From positions 5,890,001 to 5,954,000 of the forward strand of contig CP136062.1 of the NCBI GenBank assembly GCA_032622095.1: 64,000 bases of DNA. Direction: 5' to 3'. A program made the translations under genes and the position numbers. The notes beneath the pieces are model-generated. The model ran no database searches and was not told where the DNA came from. It saw nothing but the letters and a program-made list of their open reading frames with translations. Shown here piece by piece: positions 1 through 11,263 of the stretch. The DNA is from Siphonodentalium dalli (lineage: Eukaryota; Mollusca; Scaphopoda; Gadilida; Siphonodentaliidae). Numbering within the stretch: position 1 is the stretch's first letter; every line of letters starts with the position of its first letter.

Positions 1-95
1 ATTACATATAATGCTTAAGATTGCTAAAGAACTGAAATAATGAAATGGGAAACTTTTACTGACATCTGGTAAGGATTGAGGAGCAGATGCTAGAG

Positions 96-345
96 GCCCA
101 CACCCCCACCCCCAATGGAAGACGGAATACCACTTAACACAGAAGTTGGAATACGGAATACCATATGGAATACATAAAAATATATGAAAACTTCATTTTT
201 TGGAAGGTCGGCGTACGAATACCGGTATTTTTGGAATACCGAATACCTCCTAACAGAGGGGCCGGAAATACGGCGTACCTCATAACAGGGCATGGAATAC
301 GGCATACGAAAAAGGGGGGTGGGGGCCTCATGCTATGGAGCCTCC
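96..345. repeat. Foldback-like GGAATAC-rich repeat
   Basis: The heptamer GGAATAC and close variants (GAATACC, GGCATAC) recur about ten times. The two ends look like an imperfect inverted repeat: a C-rich AGGCCCACACCCCC arm near 96-113 faces a G-rich GGGGGGTGGGGGCCTC arm near 314-330. Short open frames on both strands here are products of the repetition and not genes. It could be a small decayed MITE; no target duplication was established. Confidence 0.4.
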
Positions 346-383
346 GAGCCTCCCAATATATTGTCTGCTCCACATCTCAATAG

Positions 384-1280
384 AATTCAACAACATTCAG
401 TTGAATGGTGTCATTATTTATAGTCACCGACTAACTTCCACGATGAATCAAATTTGTTTTTATTGGTGACAATTTATGTCGCGAATCATAAAAATGTAAA
501 TTTTCTGAAGAAAAAAAATTCATTGGTTTGCGAATGTCAAGCTAGTTTATAGCGAACATGGGAACCAAGGTACAATTTATGCCATTTAGGCACACTTCAG
601 AGTGAAATCTGTGCTTATATTTCGGCGAGAATCCAAATCTAGATTCTCGAAAATTACCCTGGATTCTCATGAAAAAGTATATATGGATTCTCGCAAAATC
701 AGATGAAATATATGCCCTAGTGGAAATATAGCAAATCGTTTAATGCTTTAGAATTTTTTTTTTCGGAGATTTATATATATGTTTAAAGACATATTATGGA
801 ATTTTTCGGGAGCGAGAAATTGATAAGTTAGTGCTCAGGCACTTTTCCAACGTGGGGAATGTTATCATTCTACTAACATCACTGAAAATTTCCAAAAAGA
901 TCTACCACACCACTTCATATAGAACATCGTCTGAACTACTCCAAATTGTAAATATTTACATCTCGATTCGGGGCGCAACTATCGGCTGTAATTAAACAAA
1001 AATCATTTTGCCATCGAGAGTCATTGCATTTAACTAATATATAAGAATGACGTTGTGTAACATCCATTTGGATTAATATTCGTAACAAATAACTACTTTG
1101 AGAAAGATTATTCTTAATTTATATTTATTTGATCACTCTGCCCGGTGTCTGCCGGAGTGTTTCACATCACTTTAATCAAGGAAGACTGTTAAGAAAAACT
1201 GCATTTCAAGACCACCAAACAACTTTCCTTTTTAGGGCCACCACATCTTCCAAATATGTACTTCTTCCATTTTGCTATCA
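384..1280. other. No recognisable feature
   Basis: AT-rich DNA without a long frame or a clear repeat. Around 630-700 the string GATTCTCG recurs three to four times in a degenerate way. I see nothing else. Confidence 0.5.
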
Positions 1281-1463
1281 AAGACCGAAAAATGTCGTTA
1301 AACTAGAGATCCAAATACCCCCTAAGGGCCCCTCTATCTTGAGATATTAAAGACCGAAAAATGTCGTTAAACTATAAAGACCGAAAAATGTCGTTAAACT
1401 AGAGATCCAAATACCCCCTATATCTTGAGATATTATAAAGACCGAAAAATGTCATTAAACTAT
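1281..1463. repeat. Short direct repeats of GACCGAAAAATGTCGTTAAACT
   Basis: The string AAAGACCGAAAAATGTCGTT occurs at about 1281, 1350, 1376 and 1438, separated in part by a second repeated string (GAGATCCAAATACCCCCT). Single variants also lie at about 1772 and 3229, on either side of the 160-bp array. This places the SINE and the array inside or next to the same older repeat. Confidence 0.7.
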
Positions 1464-1464
1464 T

Positions 1465-1760
1465 AATTGTTGTTGCTGTTGTTTATTAGGGTTTATCGTC
1501 ATTCTAGCCGCTAGGCCACACACGACGTTGTCAATTTTACGGGTGGAGGAAAGACCACGCAGAGGCTCAATTTCACCGGGAAGTTGTTCCACTGCGTGTA
1601 GAAACCACCGACCCCCGGAAAGCAATTGACAAACTTGCCCAGATACACGATTCCGGTCACCCTCCCTATGGTGGGGTTAGAACCAGCTTCGTCGGCGCTG
1701 GACGGCCTGGGACGACGTAATCCACCTGGCACTCCACCGACTGGACCACCGGGGGCCCCT
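1465..1760 (-). mobile_element. tRNA-derived SINE with near-perfect target duplication
   Basis: Read on the minus strand the element starts at 1760 with GGCCCCCGGTGGTCCAGTCG, which resembles a tRNA head with an A box. About 80 bases on comes GGTTCTAACCCC, a B-box-like string. It ends in AAACCCTAATAAACAACAGC and CAACAACAATT, a tail style known from molluscan SINEs. The insertion is framed by ATTAAACTATT (1454-1464) and ATTAAACTGTT (1761-1771), an 11-bp target duplication with one mismatch. The open frame at 1511-1732 inside it is fortuitous. The family name is not assigned. Confidence 0.72.
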
Positions 1761-1790
1761 ATTAAACTGTTAAAGACCGAAAATGTCGTT

Positions 1791-3226
1791 AAATTGTAAA
1801 GTTTGAGCTATTGCCATGGCTTTGTCGTCCGTGTGTATGTGTGTACGCAAGGCGTCAACAATGCAGGCTACAGGTCGTACCTTTGGTCGGATCATTATGA
1901 AATTTGTCATAGCTGTTGACATCAACATTTAGACCAGATTATTAATTTTGGGATCATTCGGAAAAAAAAACATGGCCGCCAGTGGCCATCTTGGATTTCA
2001 AAATTCAATCCATTAGCACGGGCTACAGTTCGTAATGTTTGTCTGATCATCATGAAATTTGTCAAGAATGTTAATAATGACATGTAGATGGGAACGAGTC
2101 CTTTTGGGGTCATTCGGCGAAAAAACATGGCCGCAGCAGCCATTTTGGATTTTAGTCTTTATATGACTAAATCTTTAGCACGGGCTACAGGTCTTAACTT
2201 TAGTCTGATCATCATAAAATTTGTCATGGCTGTTGAAATTGGAATGTAGATGGGAACGAGTCATTTTGGGGTCATTCGGACAAAAAACATGGCCGCCAGT
2301 GGCCATCTTGGATTTCAAAATTTAATCCATTAGCACGGGCCACAGGTCGTACTGTTTGTCTGATCATCATGAAATTTGTCATGGATGATAATATTGACAT
2401 GTAGATGGGAACGAGTACTTTTGGGGTTATTCGGCCAAAAAACATGGCCGTCAGCAGCCATCTTGGATTTTACTCTTTGTATGACTAAATTCTTTAGCAC
2501 GGGCTACAGGTCGTACTTTCAGTCTGATCATCATAAAAATTGTCAAGAATGTTAATAATGACATGCAGATGGGAACGAGTCATTTTGGGATCATTTGACC
2601 CAAAAACATGGCCGCCAGCAGCCATCTTGGATTTTACTCTTTGTATGACCTAATTCTTTAGAACGGGCTACAGGTCGTACTTTCAGTCTGATCATCATAA
2701 AATTTGTCAAGAATGTTAATAATGACATGTAGATGGGAACAAGTCATTTTGGGATCATTTGACGCAGAAACATGGCCGCCAGCAGCCATCTTGGATTTTA
2801 ATCTTTGTATGACTAAATTCTTTATCACAGGCTACAGGTCGTACTTTTAGTCTGATCATCATAAAATTTGTCAAGAATATTAATAATGACATGTAGATGG
2901 GAACGAGTCATTTTGGGGTCATTCGGCCAAAAAACATGGCTGCCAGCAGCCATCTTGGATTTTACTCTTTGTATGACTAAATCCTTTAGCACGGGTTACA
3001 GGTCGTACCTTTAGTCTGATCATCATGAAATTTTTCATGGCTGTTGAAATTGGAATGTAGATGAGAATGAGTCATTTTGGGGACATTCCGACAAAACAAC
3101 ATGGCTGCCAGCGGCCATCTTGGATTTCCAAATTCAATTCTAAATCTTTCCATTCATTGCTCATCACACAAATTTAACTTCTTCTCAAAGTTGAGCTACA
3201 GTGTCATTGACACTTTCATTTGAGAC
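1791..3226 (+). mobile_element. Array element, copy 1: eight ~160-bp units with conserved flanks
   Basis: The landmark CATGGCCGCCAGCAGCCATC or a variant recurs at 1971, 2126, 2288, 2443, 2607, 2771, 2935 and 3100, giving spacings of 155, 162, 155, 164, 164, 164 and 165. Each unit also carries GGGCTACAGGTCGTAC and AGATGGGAACGAGTCATTTT. The left edge reads GTTTGAGCTATTGCCATGG (about 1800) and the right edge reads GTTGAGCTACAGTGTCATTG followed by ACACTTTCAT. The right edge includes the hairpin AGTGTCATTGACACT at 3200-3214. Both edges recur in inverted orientation around the array at 59.8-62.2 kb, so this is one element family with an internal tandem array. Frames seen across it are repeat artefacts. 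Confidence 0.85.
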
Positions 3227-3514
3227 ATTAAAGAACGAAATATGTCGTTACACCATTAATGATCATTAATACATAATTTGTGTTTATGAAAGTCTGGTAC
3301 AGACAGTTTGTTTCCAGTACATATTCATTGGAACGTAAACAATTATTCTCTGACAAATCATGTTAATATTGCCTTTCGTTACTGGTTTCCTTGACTCACA
3401 TATCTCTCACTCTTAATACTTATAATTAAAACAAATGTTCTGTGTTTTGTGTCACTTCTTAATAGCATTCTGTATTCTGCTATTGAAAAGAAAAACAGTT
3501 GTAGTATACCTTAA

Positions 3515-4084
3515 AGGGGTACTGTACGCCATTTTCAATAAATTCCCGGTGATAACAACGATCTATTATCGATACTATATAGAAATATAAGTAATTTGAG
3601 TCGAAGATGTATTCTGTAAACGCTCAGGTTAATAGGCTATCTTAAAATTTAATAATTTAAAAGTTAATAATTTAATATAAATTGATTTTATGGCTCCAGC
3701 CATAAAATGGCGTCTCTTAAAATTGGAATTTCCGTGTACAAAACGTAATCAAATTATAATTGAGGGATACTGGATTAATAAAACAATGGCACACACGATC
3801 GTTTGAAACATTATGCTTATACGGGGAGAAAACCCAAGCCACTCATTGACTAGTGACCATACACTAACTTAAATGAGTATATGGGACTGCTAAGCATATA
3901 ATATAATGTTTATTTGATTCATTTGGTTGAAAACTGTACAAAAATTACTCGACAATTTGTAAATTTGCCATCCGTAACAATACTTCGTACTCAACAGACT
4001 TTCAAAAAATGGAAAAGTTGTTACCTTATTCTCCGACTCGGGGATTATGGAAACCAACAACAACATCTTGGGTACAGTACCCCT
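3515..4084. mobile_element. TTAA-flanked MITE, copy 1 (570 bp)
   Basis: Terminal inverted repeats begin AGGGGTACTGTACGCC at 3515 and end GGGTACAGTACCCCT at 4084. Perfect TTAA duplications lie at 3511-3514 and 4085-4088. There is no coding capacity. TTAA targets are typical of piggyBac and Kolobok transposons; the purine-rich AGGGG terminus fits Kolobok-like ends better than the CCC start of piggyBac. A second copy lies 2.55 kb downstream in the same orientation. Confidence 0.82.
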
Positions 4085-4292
4085 TTAAAGGTATGAAGGC
4101 CTTGGTGGGTATCATGTGAACATATTTCCACCGCTACAAACGAAATAATATTCAAATATAGACAGACTTTGTTAATATACAAATGAGAAATATCTCATAA
4201 ACATTATGTTATAGTCGTAAATTTGCCGACTGTTATGTAAACAAAGCATACAAAGTTACTTTCCTGGTGTTTCTTTATATTATGATGGTAAA

Positions 4293-5983
4293 CATAAAGA
4301 GCGTTCTTTGTTGCTCAATTCCTTATTTGGAAATAATAAAGAGCGTTTATACCATTTGTGTGTGATTAGCCAGTAGCATTATGCTGCCTTCTATAACACA
4401 ATCAGACTCTTGTTTAGGTAAAATTTAGTAGGTCTTTATGTAAGCATGATGTTTAAGGGATTACAGTGCTCATGAAACAACAAAACTCTATCGGAAAGCC
4501 ATCCCTATTGTGATCACAATAATCCAAGTCCCATAAAAATCGCGTAATAATTAAGCCGAGAAATAAATAAATAATACCGCCACCGGTTGTCGGCTATCTC
4601 CGTCGCAAAACCTCGCATGACGTCAAGCGAGGTAAACTAATTAAAAACACGGAATCGGAGTTATTTGTGTCTACCTATATGACGATGGAAAATCCGGAAT
4701 AGACATCAGCTCGTGAGCGTGATGGAATTACTGCGGGGCATATCAATAGCATTGTGTACACATGGTTAATTGTCATCGCGCGGTGAGTTATATTCACTTG
4801 TGATTTGTCTTAAGCGCTGTTTGGAAAGTTATTGTTTTGACAAAAAAACTATAGAAGGCCGATTGAGCGGGGTAGGTAATACTTTCGGGTAAAAAATAAA
4901 GCTTATAAAAACATGAGCAGGCATGTGAACTCTATTCGGGTGCGTGTTCACGATGTTGTTTTAATTTTCCGTATATATGCCCCGAGTGTCCCGTATTTAC
5001 AATCATTCATTCGTAACATTGCCATATAAATGCCGTGTTTTCGGCTGTGGCCGGTCTAGTGACTCTCAGTTAGGTATAATGTTGTATTCATTTCCAAACG
5101 ATGTTCGTTTACGTGCCATTTGGCGGGATTTCTGTGGGAAACCCGTTGCGCAATCATCAGAAACCGATTACATATACCAAATAAAGAGCGTTTAATTTGA
5201 CAAGTCAGTCATGGTTACGAATACATACAATTGCAGTTAAAGTGGAGAGTATGTTGAATAAATCACGATAACAACTATTCTTAGTCGATTCCCCATTTCC
5301 TTCACCATGGCTCCATAAAGAGCGTTCCATGTTAAGAGTTTTCCTAATATGGTACGAATAAAAAGAGTTTAATAAAGCGGAAATTGCTATGACTTGGAAG
5401 GATATATAAAGCATGCATATCGGAAGTTCATGTACATGTATTGACCTGTATTGGTGTAATCAGTAAAAAAAATCACGATGACAACTGTTCTAAGTCGAGT
5501 CCCTTTACCTTGACGCAATAAAGAGCGTTCACTATTACGATATATTGCGAATAAAGAGCACTTGAATATGTGATTCCATATTAAACCGGATTATTATCCC
5601 TCCTTCAAAAAGTGTTATATATGATTGGATGTTTATAACCCTATTGTTATGCGTAATTGCCACATAGAGGTCGATTTATGACCTGGATATTCAATAGACC
5701 GCATCGCTAGAGTGCTAATTTAATAGGTCAATAACGATGCATAGATGTAGTGAATTTCCATCAGTGACAGTCGGCTAGATTGTTTTGGGGTGGGGGAAGC
5801 AATATTCCGAAATATATATAAACACCATATTGCCCAAATAATTACATGATTCATAACCAAGGAAAAATGAACATATCATATTGGTAATGAATGACTTGAT
5901 TATAATTGATTAAATCCGACAGCAATAAACCAATTGTGTGTTGTTTTACCGCGTTACGATAATTAAAACGAAACGCTCTTTAT
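4293..5983. repeat. Dispersed AATAAAGAGCGTT motif cluster
   Basis: The 12-13-mer (A)ATAAAGAGCGTT occurs at about 4293, 4335, 5179, 5314, 5517, degenerately at 5550 (AATAAAGAGCAC), and reversed at 5971-5983 (AACGCTCTTTATT). Part of this comes from a duplication: the block ATCACGATAACAACTATTCT plus downstream bases near 5261 returns near 5472, about 210 bp later, and both copies end in the motif. Related AAGAGCGTT strings lie far away at about 15740, 34526, 35179, 35652, 36244 and 36403. Confidence 0.7.
4977..5195 (+). CDS. THAP-type zinc-finger fragment or exon
   Basis: The 72-residue frame contains KCRVFGCGRSS at about residues 18-28, then YSFPND and a LRAIWRDFCG stretch at about 37-55. This is the order of a THAP DNA-binding domain: a Cys pair four residues apart near the start, a conserved FP, and the Leu-Arg/Trp core. 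The distal Cys-X2-His half of the finger is missing; the frame stops shortly after CGKP, so this is either a first exon whose continuation is not identified or a truncated relic. THAP domains occur in host transcription factors and in P-element-like transposases; the TE-rich surroundings do not decide between them. The first ATG (4977) lies 17 codons before the domain. An AATAAAGAGCGTT motif overlaps the end of the frame. Confidence 0.5.
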   Translation: MPRVSRIYNHSFVTLPYKCRVFGCGRSSDSQLGIMLYSFPNDVRLRAIWRDFCGKPVAQSSETDYIYQIKSV

Positions 5984-6394
5984 TGACACACGACTAATGG
6001 CATCTGGAAATTGGAATGTTTACGAGATGATAATTGCCTAATAACTGTGCAAGTCTTCGCGTATATATGCAATCTTGATATGCATATATAATATAACTTG
6101 GACTATTCCGGTAACGAAAAAATATATATAAACACGAGCACGCGTTTATATAGATAAATGCGCGCAAAACTGAATAATATACGGGCATGGCTTTATAGTA
6201 ACAACACATCGCGATACATATAATAATAGTAATAATAACACGATAAAGATCGACATTTAATTACGAGAAAGGCGATGTTTCGGCGAAGTTTTGCATTCGC
6301 AGTGCGATAACGCGACAATCGTCAAAGGCCGCGATCGACTACATGCAAACTTAAAATACCGCCGTCGCGTATCTATGCGTTGTCAATGAGTTAC

Positions 6395-6464
6395 CACGTG
6401 ATCGATCACGTGCTATGCTTCTGTTTACATGTGACAATCACGTGATCGGGCTGATGATCACGTG
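6395..6464. promoter_or_regulatory. Cluster of four CACGTG E-boxes
   Basis: Perfect CACGTG hexamers lie at 6395-6400, 6407-6412, 6439-6444 and 6459-6464. The first two form the 18-bp palindrome CACGTGATCGATCACGTG, and the last sits in ATCACGTGAC. CACGTG is the site of bHLH-ZIP factors of the Myc/Max, USF and MITF/TFE type. The flanking 6240-6500 stretch is richer in CpG than its surroundings. No confirmed gene starts nearby, so a regulatory role is inference. Confidence 0.5.
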
Positions 6465-6637
6465 ACTTCGTCTACAACAAAATCTTCGGCTAACTTCGGA
6501 ATTTTTTTGAATCGTTATAAAAATAACGATTGGCGGCCGAATATTAGATTATATGCGCCCAATGGACATTTTATATATATATTATCGGTATATTGAAAGA
6601 AAATAATATTGTTTTTTTCAGGACCGTATTCCTTTAA

Positions 6638-7220
6638 AGGGGTACTGTACGCCATTTTCATTACATTTCCGGTGACAACAACGATCTAATATCGATAATA
6701 TATAGAAACATAAGTAATTTGAGTCGAAGATGTATTCTGTAAACGCTCAGGTTAATAGGCCATCTTAAAATTTAATAATTTAAAAGTTAATAATTTGATA
6801 TAAATTGAATTTATGACTGGAGCCATAAAATGGCGTCAATTAAATTACGAATTACCGTAATCAAAAACAGTAATTGAGGGATACTGGATTGTTAAACCGA
6901 TCGCACACACGATCGCTTAAAATATTATGATGATACGGGGAGAACACTCTAGCCACTCCCTGACTAGCGACGATACAATAACTTAAATGATTATATGGGA
7001 CTAGTATGCATATAATATAACTTTTATTTGATTCATTTGGTTGAAAACTTTACAAAAATTACTCGACAACGACAATTTGTATTTTTGCATTCCGGTAAAT
7101 TTGTCATCCGTAACATGACTTCGTACTCAACAGACTTTCAAATATTGGAATTTTTTTTACCTTATTCTCCGACTCGGAGACTATAGAAACCAACAACAAC
7201 ATTTGGCGTACAGTGCCCCT
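6638..7220. mobile_element. TTAA-flanked MITE, copy 2 (583 bp)
   Basis: The element starts AGGGGTACTGTACGCC and ends GGCGTACAGTGCCCCT, with TTAA at 6634-6637 and 7221-7224. It aligns along its whole length with the copy at 3515-4084; shared strings include AACGATCTA, GAGTCGAAGATGTATTCTGT and TTCTCCGACTCGG. It is in the same orientation and differs by many substitutions and small indels, so the two insertions are not recent duplicates. Confidence 0.82.
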
Positions 7221-7224
7221 TTAA

Positions 7225-8082
7225 GGGATATAGTGATCGTATATTTGAACCAAAATGTATGCGTTTTAATATTGATCTGTTTACGGTGTTTGGAACAAAT
7301 ATTTTCGACAACTAAACCCTCTCGTCCCTTTAATATAATTAATATAACATCCCTCATCCAATAATCTCCAAATTGCATATCTAATTTCAATCCTAGTTAC
7401 ACGTCACACCGCCCCTCATCATTTGCCAATTGTACACCCCTTTTTTGCTGCTTCTGTTGCAACTGCTCAATTTCTTTAAAAATTATTGAAAAAATGGTCC
7501 TCCGGCCTGCGACATTTACCTCCGATTTAGTTTTTTCGATCATCGGTCCACACCAAAATTGAGCACACGTCCCTATATAATATACATATTTAAACCGAGT
7601 ATACACGGTGGTGTAATAGAAGAACCATTAATTTAACCGTAACCGTAGCATATTTCCACGTATACGTGTACGTTTTCACGACAAATCCCCGCTGATCTGT
7701 TATTAATGAACCAAACAATTAACATGTCAACACACTCTGGCCCGCCAATGCTACAGTGTATAAACGTAACGGGGCAAATATGCATATTATATTGACAGCT
7801 AACGAGAACATTCATCACCAATAATCTGCTCACCCCTTCCAGTCGATACGATAGAAACTAAACGATTTGTTACTTCTAATTACCCGTACTTAATTACACT
7901 ACTTGCGTGTTAATAAAGTACGACACCCCCCCCCCCCAATCACAACTAAAGGTGAAAAATGGGATTTAGAACATTAATATTCACTCTTACACAGTTCCAC
8001 ATTCAAGGTGTGTCTTGTGTAATCGTATGTGTAACCGAACTGAATTATTCTATTGCTAAATAGTTCATGGGTGACCTGATGC
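7225..8082. other. No recognisable gene; poly-C tract
   Basis: AT-rich sequence with a run of 13 C at about 7925. A minus-strand frame at 7397-7606 ends in a lysine/glutamine-rich stretch but has no domain I can support. The missing 5' part of the downstream LINE is not recognisable here. Confidence 0.4.
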
Positions 8083-11000
8083 ATGCATCTTAGTTTTCTT
8101 GTTGGAATTCAGCTCCGCCTAAACCGAGAGCGTGTGGTGTCAATAATCCAAGTGTATCCCCCGAACGTTAACTACGGAGATGACTTATTTAACGGCTATT
8201 TAGAGACATTAGGAAATATCGTCGACATGCTATCTGCACATGGTCTAGTTAGTTTGATGGGGGACTTCAATGCTCACATGCAAAAGGCTTTCCATACACC
8301 GCGGGTCAATTCTCCAAACACTAGAACGGAATTGATTGCAACATTCCTAAAGCAAAGCGCACTAACTTCGCTAATGACCATGGACATATGTTCGGGAAGC
8401 AATTATTCATATTTTCCATATTATACTATCAATAGACCATCTCTCATTGACCACATTCTTGTGCCGAAGTGTCTCACGCATATGGTCTCTAAGTGTAGCA
8501 CCTTGAACGACGAAGCTATGAACACATCAAACCATTTACCCGTTACTTGTTCCATACTATTTTCTGAAGAACTTGACTCTTGTGTTACTAATTTTATCCG
8601 GAAACGCTACGCGTGGAAACGTGCCAATACATCGTTATACAAGCATTGCCTTGATATGCTGTGTCCACACGGATGTGATATTACTTCCAGAGACGCAATT
8701 GCCAAATTCTACGCTGACATTGTGAATGCCCTTGTAGCAGCTGCAGATACTGCAGTTCCCGTGAAACGATTTCGTTCTCGCTTGAAGCCATACTGGAATT
8801 CTGATCTGACCGGCCTCAAATCCCAATTAAAAAAGTTACATAAAAGTTGGGTGATTGCAGGACGCCCCAGAAGGAACGCGACTTGCTTTGATGAGTACAG
8901 GAGTGCTAAGCGAGAATTCAGGAGAGCTCACCGCTCAGCTGTGCGTGTGTTTCGTATGAATAAATGTTATGCCAAGAGTGATCATGTTCAATTTTGGCGC
9001 TCGCTTAAAAGAACGCAAACTGCAGTGAAAACAATTGGTTCTGCTATGGAATTCGAAGGGACTGTTCTGCGTGACCAGAAGCTGATATTATCTGGCTGGA
9101 GATCATACTTTTCTGAACTGTACACCCCCGAAAAACATAGTGTGCCGGAATTCGAACGCGAAGTGTGCAACGAGGTAAACAAATTTATTTGTACTGGTGA
9201 CGACAGTAGCGGAACCTCGGCCCCAGAGTGTGAACCCATTGTTATATCGGAAATTCTTAACGCAATTGGTAGCTTGAAATGTAATAAAGCACCAGGGCAT
9301 GATTCTATATCCAGTGAACATCTTCGAAGCTATTCCGATGGACTAATCCAGTGTCTTTGTATTCTTTTTAACTCTCTTCTCAAGTTTGAATGGATTCCCC
9401 CGGAGATGAAACTAGGCGTGATCATTCCTCTTTATAAAGGACACCCAAAGCCACCAATATTACCCGACAGTTACAGAGCGATAACGCTCCTACCTGTCAT
9501 CAACAAGCTCTTTGAGACAATTCTTCTGAAACGCATACTTAGCAGTGATAAGGTCAAAGATTTCCCTCATAATCTTCAGTGTGGCTTCCAGAAAGGTTTA
9601 GGATGTAATATGACTTAATTTATTCTGCAAGAAGCCATATCGTACGCAAAAGACCACGATTCTCGTATATTTGCTGCGTTCTTAGATTCCAACAAAGCCT
9701 TCGACCGTGTGTGGCATATTGGACTTCTTTATAAGTTCATACAACTAGGCTTCCCGCGGAAATTTGTTAGATTGCTGTCAAACATTCACGAGGACATAGA
9801 AAGCGTTATTCTATATAATGGTAACGTCTCAGAGAAGTTCAGCATCGGACAAGGAACAAGGCAAGGAAGCGTGCTCTCACCTTTCTGTTATCTTACCTAC
9901 ATAAACGAACTTCTGATCGACCTGAACAAATCACAGTTCGGACTGAGTGTTAGTTCTGTTCCATGTGCAACACCAACGACCGCGACGATATAGCAATTAT
10001 CGCCCTTACCAAGCAAGGACTTGACTCACTTGTAAATATCTGCTTTGACTACAGCGTTCGTTGGAGATTTGGATTTTCCTGTGTGAAAAGCAAGGTAGTC
10101 GTCTTCAACGAGCCCAGGTCATTATATGATCGTAAAAATCGTCCATGGATACTCGGCCTGATTCGCTGCAAGAAGACAAGGGGTGCGTTCACCTTGGCTT
10201 GTGTCAGGAAAAATTCCCAAGTAGCTCATCATTTGCTTCAGACGTCGCAGCAAAACTTAGGAAAACCTTCTTCTCTATGATTGGCAATGACTCTCTTAAA
10301 TACGCTACTCCTCTGACAATGAACCATATGTTACGGACCGTTGTCCTACCCAAATCATTATACGGCACGGAATTCACATCACTTCAAACACAATCATCTG
10401 TTAACATAATAGAACGTTCTCTGCGCACGTGTGTAAAATACTCGCAGCAATTACCAAAACGCACAAGTACTGATATTGCGCTTGGATTAGTAGGACAACT
10501 TCCTGTTCAACGAGAAATACATATCCGCAAACTGTGCTTTCTGGGGCAGTTGATTCACCTTCCTCCTGGACATCAAACTCCGCTTAAACTATTTGTTTTC
10601 AAAGCACACCTGTATCGTCTATTTCGTCGCCCAGCTTCCGGATTTGTTTCTGATGTTTTCCCTTTACTTGAACAGTATGGACTCATGGTGCACGTTGACA
10701 ACTTTCTACTCCACGGGAACTTCCCTGATCACAAGTCATGGAAGACAATCGTTAAAAGTGTTGTAAAGATAACGTACACGCCACAGTGGAAAGCACATAT
10801 TTCCAACGAAAGAAGGTTTTCTATTGTCAAACATGTTCTCCGTGACCCCCTATCCGGATGGAAAATATGGAGACTCTTTCAATGTCACCCAAACGCAGCT
10901 GATAAATTCTATAACTTGGCCAAACTTCTCAACAAAACAACCTACCCAAATAACTTGACCTGCCACCAGTGTTATAAAGCATACGACAACGAACTTGATC

Positions 11001-11263
11001 ACTTAATGTTCTGCTGTACAGCCCACGCAATTCTGATGTTAAGGAACCAGTTATGGGGGACAATACTAAATTATAACGGCATTTCAGTGTTCGTCTACTT
11101 GGACGGCTTACCTAAAAATGAATTTCTAGCAATACTGCTTGGGACCAAGGATCCGTACTTAACATATCCCATTCAGAAATGCCACAACCTGATTATAGAG
11201 GTGTCATCATCTTTTCTTCTGACAATGTCCAGACTGGTGTCAAACACATATCAACTGATATGA
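8083..11263 (+). pseudogene. Decayed non-LTR retrotransposon ORF2 (AP endonuclease + reverse transcriptase)
   Basis: Residues 1-160 are the C-terminal half of an APE-type endonuclease: GDFNAH at 60-65, LIDHIL at 121-126, and SNHLPV at 149-154, where the family has SDHLPV, so the catalytic Asp is changed. The reverse transcriptase follows with NKAPGHDSIS, SYRAITLLPVINKLFE and QCGFQKG, then FLDSNKAFDRVWH and GQGTRQGSVLSP. An in-frame TAA interrupts it at 9616-9618. Near 9990 a one-base loss falls within the YxDD active-site box, and a second shift occurs near 10160. The tail (10145-11263) carries a Cys/His-rich motif (CHQCYKAYDNELDH) typical of the end of such ORFs. The endonuclease N-terminus is absent, so the copy is 5' truncated and dead. 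The clade is not assigned. Confidence 0.9.

Noticed and set aside
1511-1732. 73-aa minus-strand frame rich in Pro and Val
   Set aside because: It lies wholly within the tRNA-derived SINE.
1922-2143. Minus-strand frame in the 160-bp array, and similar frames at 59.8-62.2 kb
   Set aside because: The peptides are translations of the tandem unit and repeat its period.
7397-7606. Possible Myb/SANT-like regulator on the minus strand
   Set aside because: Only a vague resemblance in a 69-aa frame; the Trp pattern is absent.
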